From: Tubulanus polymorphus
Lineage: Eukaryota; Nemertea; Palaeonemertea; Tubulaniformes; Tubulanidae
Assembly: GCF_964204645.1 (NCBI RefSeq)
Contig: NC_134034.1
Location: forward strand, 5,763,414-5,823,413
Reading direction: 5' to 3'
DNA: 60,000 bases
Positions within the stretch are counted from its first letter, which is position 1. Each line of letters starts with the position of its first letter. Below are positions 38,101 to 47,100 of the stretch, in pieces. The notes under the pieces are model-generated. The model was not told where the DNA came from and ran no database searches. It was given only the letters and a program-made list of their open reading frames with translations. Position numbers and translations under genes: made by a program.

Positions 38101-41100
38101 GACGAAAAGTGAATGCAATAAAAAGTGCTTATTTTGGCACACAACAATGACTGCCAAACGGCCATCTTGATTTTGATCGCGCCAGTTTTTCAGGCAGACG
38201 ATGTATCCAGGGTATAGGGCCTATACGTCTATCAACAAAAGATAAAGACAACTCATTGAAGCATCTTCAAAACTTCCCAAAATAACTGTATTCCATCTAC
38301 ATATGGACGAAATGTGAAAGCAATAGCCCCCGGGACTCAAGTCCCAAGTGGGCTAAAAAGGGCTCTGCAATTTGTAGGTATTGGTCCATAGAATATTCAT
38401 AATCAATTTGGAATTGATCTCATTTAAACTTTAGGACTAGTAGCAATTTAAAGAAATAGAAGCCCCATCCCCAGGACCGCCCCCGTGGAGGACTAATACA
38501 CAAGATGATCTGTAACAACTTTGTAGGTCTTGGTCCATAGAACATTCATTCCAAATTTTCGGTCATAGCTGAGCTTAAAAGTGAATTTAGACGTTAAGTT
38601 GGCTAGTTTCCTGTGTGTCGAAAATTCCATCAATTCTACTGATCTCGATAGTGATTAAACACAGGAAAATTCAAATAACTACTTACATTCACATTTGCAG
38701 TATCTGTAAATTGTAATCCAAAGTAATCCTTTTCAACTATATCCAGGTGATAAAAAACTTTCTCATAAAGTTCATGTGCGTCGACTTTTTTCTGTAAGAC
38801 ATCGCAAGGAATTATAATTACACTTGACTAACAGGCAATGTAATGAAAAGAGTAAGCTATGTGTTAATCACAGTTGAATTGTGTAGTGTTCTAGTCATTC
38901 AAGGGTTAGATAGTAGCAATCAGTTCCGCGGTAAAAGTGCAGATCCACGCCTCTCATGATAGACGCATTCTACTGAATTACAAATTACTGTATGCAGACT
39001 CGGAATGATGTTTCTAGGAATCCAATGCAGAGATTTATTTTATGATATATCCAGACAAGAAAGTAGATTTTTTGGCTGTTTTCCTGTAAAAAGTCAGGTT
39101 TTTTTTTAACTGTACGCCACATTTAAATGCAGAATTGTCTCAAATCTTTACCGGTACTGAAATGATGTAAGGGTTATCGGTGCAATTATAGTATAGTAGA
39201 ATCCTCTTTATTCGGATTACTTGGGATCTACAAAATTCATAGAGTTTATGGGAAATTCAGATTAAAGGTCATTAGACTAAAATCCGGATTAAGCCAATCT
39301 GGATTAAGAGGGTTCGACTGTAAAAACATTTCAATCAACCGGCACCTAAAGTCTATTTATTTTTGATTGTCCTCGATCTTTTTGGGATATTTCGCTTAAT
39401 TTTGGGTGTGCATAGCTCAAATAGGTCTTAATCGAATCAGTAGAGTTGTGCAGTCCAGATAAATCGTCGTTTTTATATCCATTTTGTACCAAGTTGAAGG
39501 ATCGATGAATATTCTCGAAAATTGAGCTTTAAATCGGCAAGAGAGACTGCCATTTTGTTCCAGTTTGTTTACTTCTTTATGCAAATGAGCAGTGTGTACC
39601 ATGTGATCTGGGTAAGTTTATTTTTTATGGGGAGAGTACTTTGCTCGCACAAGTTTTACAACACGGGTACGGCCGCAATGGTTGCGCTATCATAGGCCTA
39701 AATCATTTCCAAACTGCTTTGTTTTTATAGCTTTGACAAAGCCATGTTTATTTACTAAAACAGCGTTCTAGGGTAATATTGTGAGTCCTTGATTGGTCTC
39801 TTGGCGACAAAAAGCTGCTTCATACTCCATGATATAATTGACATATCCTCGCCTCATTGCGCATGTGTGCAATGCCTCATTTGCATAGAGAAATAAGCAA
39901 AAACGAAACAAATGGCGGTCTTTCTCGCCGATCTAAAGCTCAATTTTCAGGAATATTCATCAATCCTTCAAAACAGTGTAAAATAGATATAAAAACGATG
40001 ATTTATCTGGACTGCACAATGACTGAACAGATTCGATTAAGACCTAAAAAGATCGTGGACAATCAAAAATAAATGGACTTTAGGTTAAAAATTGCTAGCT
40101 AAATGCTAGCTAAATAGTATATAATAGTTAAAACCTGATAGGCCTACAGTAGAACTGGCGTAAGTCGGACAGCTTTAAGTCGGCCCAAATTCCAAGGTCC
40201 TGTTTTTTTAGGTTCATTTTCCTATCAAAATCTGTCCCAAAGTCGGATTCTAGAGGTGGGAAATTCGGCTAAAATATATATTACGAATGTTTCAATTCAA
40301 TGAATTTTTCAATCCCTCAGTTTGACAGCTAATTTCAATTATTTAAAAAAAGATTGTTACTGGCACGCAGCGTCTAGGCATATGTGTACTGGTAGACGAT
40401 TTTTAAGTCGACGGACGCATGTTTAACGCATGTTTACAATAGTAGTCTGCTATAGAATAGAGTATTGACCCATGTCACTCATTGGTTAAGGTTTAGGGTC
40501 TAATTCTGTATTTAATTCGGATTTTTCTTAGAAAACTCCCAAAATCCGACTTACCCATAATCGGAATTTTTCTAGGTTGGAACTTTTCCGTGGTCCCAAC
40601 GTGTCCGACAACGCCAGTTCTACTGTAAGAAACTCTCTCAAATTCAATTCAACTTTATGTTGGGTGAAAGGACTCATCTAGAATAGGGCTTAACACGACA
40701 GAAGAGCCTTCTTTCAATGAAAAGCTGCCTGAAAACATTCTGTCGCAAACTGAACATTTTGAAGAATCCCAAATACTTGTATCTTGGGTCTTTAAGCAAC
40801 CAACTTGAAAAATTGCCGATTTCGGCATTTTGTGAGAATAACTTACGTCTTCGACATTCAGCTCAACTACAAACTTCAAGTAGGGCCCTGTTTCTAAACT
40901 CTTGGATAAATTAATATGTCTAATTGATTCTTTGCATCACATAAGCCTTAAGTTAGAAGGAAAGTTAGTTTGGACACTTGGGGATGATAACAAGGCCTAT
41001 AGCCCACTTAAGATCATTGTTTAACTAATCTAGCTATCAAGACAATGCAGTTTAAAATGCCAAACCAATGGGTACACAGCAATTAAAGCTGTGATTATCA

Positions 41101-44100
41101 TCAAACAACACAATGCACTCACTCAGTCTCGCTACAATTTATGATGTACATTGAATGTTTTAAGAAAAGTCTTTTAAGCCTATCGCACATGGCGACTTTT
41201 TCGAGCAATTCTCGAGCAACCACCCCATTTGCTCGGTGTCGATCGAAAAAAATAGCATGTCTGTGGCAACGGGAGACAGCGATTCCTTGTTGTCGGAAGG
41301 ATTTGCTCCTCGTCACCCAGTATCAAACATGTTTGATATTGGGCGACGGAAAATCGCTCGGGAGTTACCCGCGTGCAGTAGCTGGAGACACCCAGTGACA
41401 AGCGACTCATCAACTAGCCAATGAGAGAGCGAATGATTATCATGTGATACTTCCAAATACCTCCGAGGCAGTAGCGCGACCATCTAGACAAATCACATGA
41501 TACTGATGTTTGCCGGGAAAGATAATTGATCCGTCGCCAGTGGTAGCAGACAGGAGACACCAAGCGATTGATTGCTCAGCATTGCTTAAAAATCAGTCGC
41601 AGCAATAGGCGACCAAAAACCGTGTGCGCCGGGCTTTAGAAATAGGTGACACAGAAAGACACAATTTTCATAATTTGAGGGATTTCGTACCCTCAAAAAT
41701 GGATTTTGGAATTTGAGGGGTTTATGAGGGATTTGAGGGGCTGTAAGAACCCTGTCTGATGCAAAAATCGCGACGATATCAAGATAATAACAAGGCTAAC
41801 AACCCATTTTCTAGTGGAGACATAATACTACACTGAATTCCTGATTCATGACATTCTGAGTCTGAGACCAGGGCCAGACCTGATATTCTAATTTTAGGGG
41901 GCAGAGAAACCTGAAAAAGAGCAGTTCTATGGATTAGGCCTATTTTAAGGGGCGGATGATTTGATACGTGACGATTCATGCCAAGCAAGCCAAGAATATA
42001 TAGGCCAATAGGCCAACTTATTTTTCAGTGACCCTTTATCTAGAAGTGTCTGGTCAAATTTACTGAGAGCCCAAGGAAAAGGCAATGTGTTCATTAAAAT
42101 TTTATCATTTCTTTATGTTACCGATGTAAAAATGCCCATTTTATACTTTTTTAATGATGACAATGTAAATTTGCCTCTTTGGGCGACAAAATTTCACAAA
42201 TTGCTTTGTATAATTTTCTGAATGACATAGATAGAACATAGCCATGTGAGGTATCATCTTCACGGTTTAAATTGAGAATTTATTTCAAGGCATTTAAAAC
42301 AGATAAACATATGTAATACCTAACAGAATTAAAACACCAAGTCACCAAAATACAAGTCTCTAAGGATCTCCGAAACCATGAGTTTGTAGTCAACGGATAC
42401 CTCCACCTCTTCATTATCTGACCAATAGGCAATTGTGTATTCAATTTTACATCATTTCGTTTTTTTTGCACGATTTCACATATAAGATTTTCCCATGATA
42501 GACACACTCGTGGTAATCATCCTCAGTCCATGAATGATCAATATATTTATCTTTCAGTATAGCTGGATCATTGATGATAGAACGAATTTGTTCATCAGTA
42601 CCATCAAGTTCTCCTTCGGCTTCCTTAGAAACTAGGACCGCCTCGAATTGTCACGTAACATGGTTACATTCCTGTGTGTCTTTATTATGTTGCTTTGCCT
42701 TAATTCACAATTCTTTTTCGATAGTGATTTCATCCGATTGAAGTTTCCGGAGATTTCTTATATTACGTCCACGAGTGATGGCAAATCTGACTATTTTCTC
42801 CTGTATATTAGAGGCGGGATGACCTGAAGACACTGGAAAATTTCATCTACTGGCAATTCCTCACCGAAGATAATCGCTTTCGGCTGATAACGAGTCTAAA
42901 GGTTTCTCATTTAATGATTCCAAATTTTCAACGCAGCTTTTCGGATATGGCACCATCTCCAGGTTACTGAGGTTGTTTTGATTAGCATACAATTTTCGTA
43001 TCTATGGCCCAGTTATGACCTTTCCTAACAGTCCCAGCACCTGTAGATGAATAATTATGTGATCGCTCTTTAAATCCTCAATCAGTGTAGTTTTCAATGT
43101 CGTATTGTTGTTACAGGCTCACTTCAGGTAATGAAGTAATTTTTTGTGCAAGTAAAAGTATACACTACTTAAGTAAAATAATTACACACGTAACGGACAA
43201 TACCAAATGCTGCATTTTCACGTTTCATAAAATTTTTGAAACCAGGCGGGTCTCTTTTGCCGTCTTTAAACCTCATTTTGTTAAATGCTTTAATAACATT
43301 GACAACCTTACAACTACTACCGAATAGTTTTCCAATGAAATTATAACTTGTGTCAAAGTTCTTGAGAACTGTGATAGTTTTATGCGATAAACCATCCAAC
43401 GGATGATGATTACAATTCAGTTCTAGCCATTTCATCTCTAATTTTTCTTCGAGCTGAGTCACAACACAGTGGTTCACATTAAACCTATCAGATAGTTTTT
43501 AATATGACTTTTGAATGAGTTATAAGCATCAACAAATTCAGTCGTGAAATAATGCCTATGTCTCTGCAACTTCGTTTCAGAGAATCACTGATATGACTGA
43601 TATAATCCATTTGAGTGCCACCTCTTAATGTAGCAATCTGTAAAACATATCCAACCTGTCTATCATCTTCGTTTGAAACACAAATATGAACTTCATTAAT
43701 ATGTTCACCTTTCAGAGATGTGGCATCCCATGATGCCAAAGTTATGTTGTCATTATCAACTTGTAGTTCAGACATGATGCCCAATTCATATGCAAATTAA
43801 GAAAGAGTTGTTGGATATGCCTTGTTCAATTCAAGGGCAGTGAGTTCCTTGACGATGGGTTGCAATAGCCGACTAGTTGCCTCAACTGAAACTTGGTCAT
43901 TAAACAATGATATCCTGCTTTGCAATATGATACACTATAAGTTTTTTTTTTGTCCTTTTTCACATTAATTGAATTATCATCAGCACTCCTATCCATTTTA
44001 GCATCTTCAAATTGCAATGGTTAAGTCAGTAAACTCTGTTTGCAATGAAGCAAGCTGTGTCTTCAGCGCTGCATTATTCCATTCTAATTCAACTATATTT

Positions 44101-47100
44101 TTTTCTAACTCAGAAATATGTTTTTTGCTTCACACTTGTTTTTAGCAATTCCATTTTTGATTTCTTAATCTCTGCATAAAGACTATCAGCTTCCAGTTTA
44201 TTTCGCGAAGATTTAATCGTCCTTTTGCTTTATCTTTGAATCTCATACACAAATTTTTGATCTCGATTTCCTCTCTTCAGTCTTACTATTCAAAGCTTGA
44301 ATCAATTGAGCTTTGGTGGCAGCAAATGATGTAACCGACTTTAATTCTGAAAATTTTCTCCGGTAATTTCGGTTCGATTAACATATCTTTTTAACAGCTC
44401 CTCGGGGATGATAACAACTCGAACAATCAGCTCTTAACTTTTTCGGTGATGGCGAGTACACGAGTACATAGTTTCACAATCGCTTAGATGGTGTCGACGT
44501 AGACAATGGCGCGGAAATAAGTCCTGATGATTGGGAAAAATCTGCAGCTTGACCTTCTGATAACTGAGACCCAGAGAGATTTTCAGTCAATGATGACTGT
44601 TGAGATGTTGCAGATCTGGTTGCACTTAAATCCAAAGATTGACTGGAATGGACATGGGCAGTCTTCATCCAGAAACTTTGAAATAGAGTTCAAATTTCTG
44701 TTGATTTGTTTCTTTAAACTTTCAAGGTCCAGCACTTTTCGCCGTATATATACATAGAGCATCAAAATTACAATGGCAGAAATCCTGTGATAAATTCCTA
44801 ACTTCTTCACCAGGTGATTTGAATTGCTTTGCTGTCTTATTCAGGCTATGAAGATAGAACACTAGTCCAAGACGAACAGACATGTGGCTGAGTCAACCAG
44901 TTACAGGATCATAGTCATTCTTATACGACTCTATCAGATCACTTACTCGCTGTGCCATGATTATGAATTGTATAGTCCTAAAGAAAAACAAAATTGTATA
45001 AGCAAATAATATCAAAAATAAGAAAATTCAAATAAAAATGACATTCCACATTGTTTGTATTTTTTCAATATTCAGGTTCATGATCCAATGGGGAGATACT
45101 TGTAAAAAATGTCTCATGTGATATGAAGTCAAAAGAGGCCAAAGAACGAGGTATTAAAATTAAAGTGGACATGCTTGCGTCATAACAAAATTAACAAATA
45201 TGTTAAATATAATTTCAAATCCCCACTATTTTGACAGAAGAAAGCATGTAAACATTGTCATGTGTTTAGCCACGTGCTTATGATATTGTAGTGAACCAAT
45301 CAGGGTATCGCTTTGTGATCACGTGAACTAATTGTGCGCAAACGAGCCGGTTAGTAAACAATGTTCCAAGCGAAAAAAAACACGTATACTAAATGGAAAT
45401 ACATAAATGAGACATCAATTTGGCCGATAGATAACTACCCCTTAGTCCTATACCATTTTAAAGAATAAGAATGAATTCTTAAATCATTTTTCTTATCGAG
45501 AAATTTGATAGTCAAAGTTGACGAAATTTACGTGAAGAGCCGCCATATTGGCTTCCTCACTTGAGACCTTCATGATGGCGGCCTCCATGAAACTTGATTG
45601 AGTTCAAGGATGCACCCCAAAACGATGTTTTTAACTAAAAACAAGTCAAATTTTGTGTCTGGACTATTCTCAAAAGCGTCTTGGCATTCCTTTTATATGA
45701 AATAAAGACATGAAACTCACCTTTCTGCCGAAATTGCTGCCGATTTGTTATTTTTTGTCGTATCCAAAAAATTAAAATACCGCATGCAAAATTATAATTA
45801 CGCGCTTACAAAATCTCGTAGATTTACGTTGAAAAACGCAATTTCAGTGTGATTTTGAATTGTAAGTCTCCAGAGACTGTCAAAAAGTCTGCGATATTGT
45901 TGGGAATGATTTTTATTACCGCATCGCTCGATTGTAGCGACTGGTGCAAGTGCCTACAAAACAGTCCGCATTTTCAGCTGAATCAAGGCCTTTTCTAGTA
46001 GTTAGGGATTTCAAGTGAAAATTTTCCAAACACTATAGAAACAATTTAAAGGGCCTAAATGAAAGAAGGGTTTAATATAAGATCATAGCAATTTACAGAA
46101 ATAAAATCGGTTGCGCCGTTCAAAAGTTATGAAGGAATTTGTTGGCTGAAAATCACACTTCTCAGCCATAGAGTCTTCATTAGGAAATGAACTAAAGGTC
46201 ATAAGGTCAAATGGTGACCAAATGATCAATTTCTTAGTTAAGAAACAATTGAAAGTAGAAAAGAAACTTGTATATCTTTGGGAATTGTCATCCAATTTCA
46301 ATCAAACTATGGGAAAAATCAGAATAATAGTTTCCCTATTGATTATAAAACATAAACTAATAATTAATTAAGCCAATTAAGGGTAATTAGCTTAATTAAT
46401 TGGCTCATTGCCAGATCCAGGTATTCATCAGCTAAAAGCAGAGGATAAATGTTTACTTATTTGTGTTACAACTTTACAGGGATAAATATATGCGACCATA
46501 ATTTGTCGCAGACCTCGCAACACATAGAAATTGGTTGCCATGGTAACCACTATAGCAACAATTGATTCTTGGGATCAATATGGTTGCTGGCGCTCGGAAA
46601 GTATTTCAAACCCAAAAACGCATCATGATTGGTATCAAAATGACCGTATTTATCCCAGCTTCCTCTATTTAATCAGGATTCATGCATTCAGTTGATTGGT
46701 AAGAAAATATTAGAGATCGAATAAGAATTCTTGATTTTCAAATTTAGGCCAAGTTGTGTTAGGCCTATAGGATCTTCATAGCTGAAGAAGATCCAGAAGG
46801 AACCTTTATGGTATTTAAAGTACTCGAAGAAGGATTTATCAATTTACACTTTTATCTTTTGCAGGTGACTCCAAGAAATATGGTGAAGTTAAATAAGCCG
46901 AACCCATGTTGAAAAAATCATTATGCGAAATGTAGAATTGTAGGCAAATCCCTTAAAGCTTAGGCCTACCACTGGCTGAAGGGAGTAATTTAAACTGCAA
47001 CCTTCTTATCTGAATAAGCTTCAATAGATAAGTCAATGGATTTGTGGATTGAGAATTTGATTGCTTGTAATTAATCAAATACAGCAATTAGAAATTTTGT

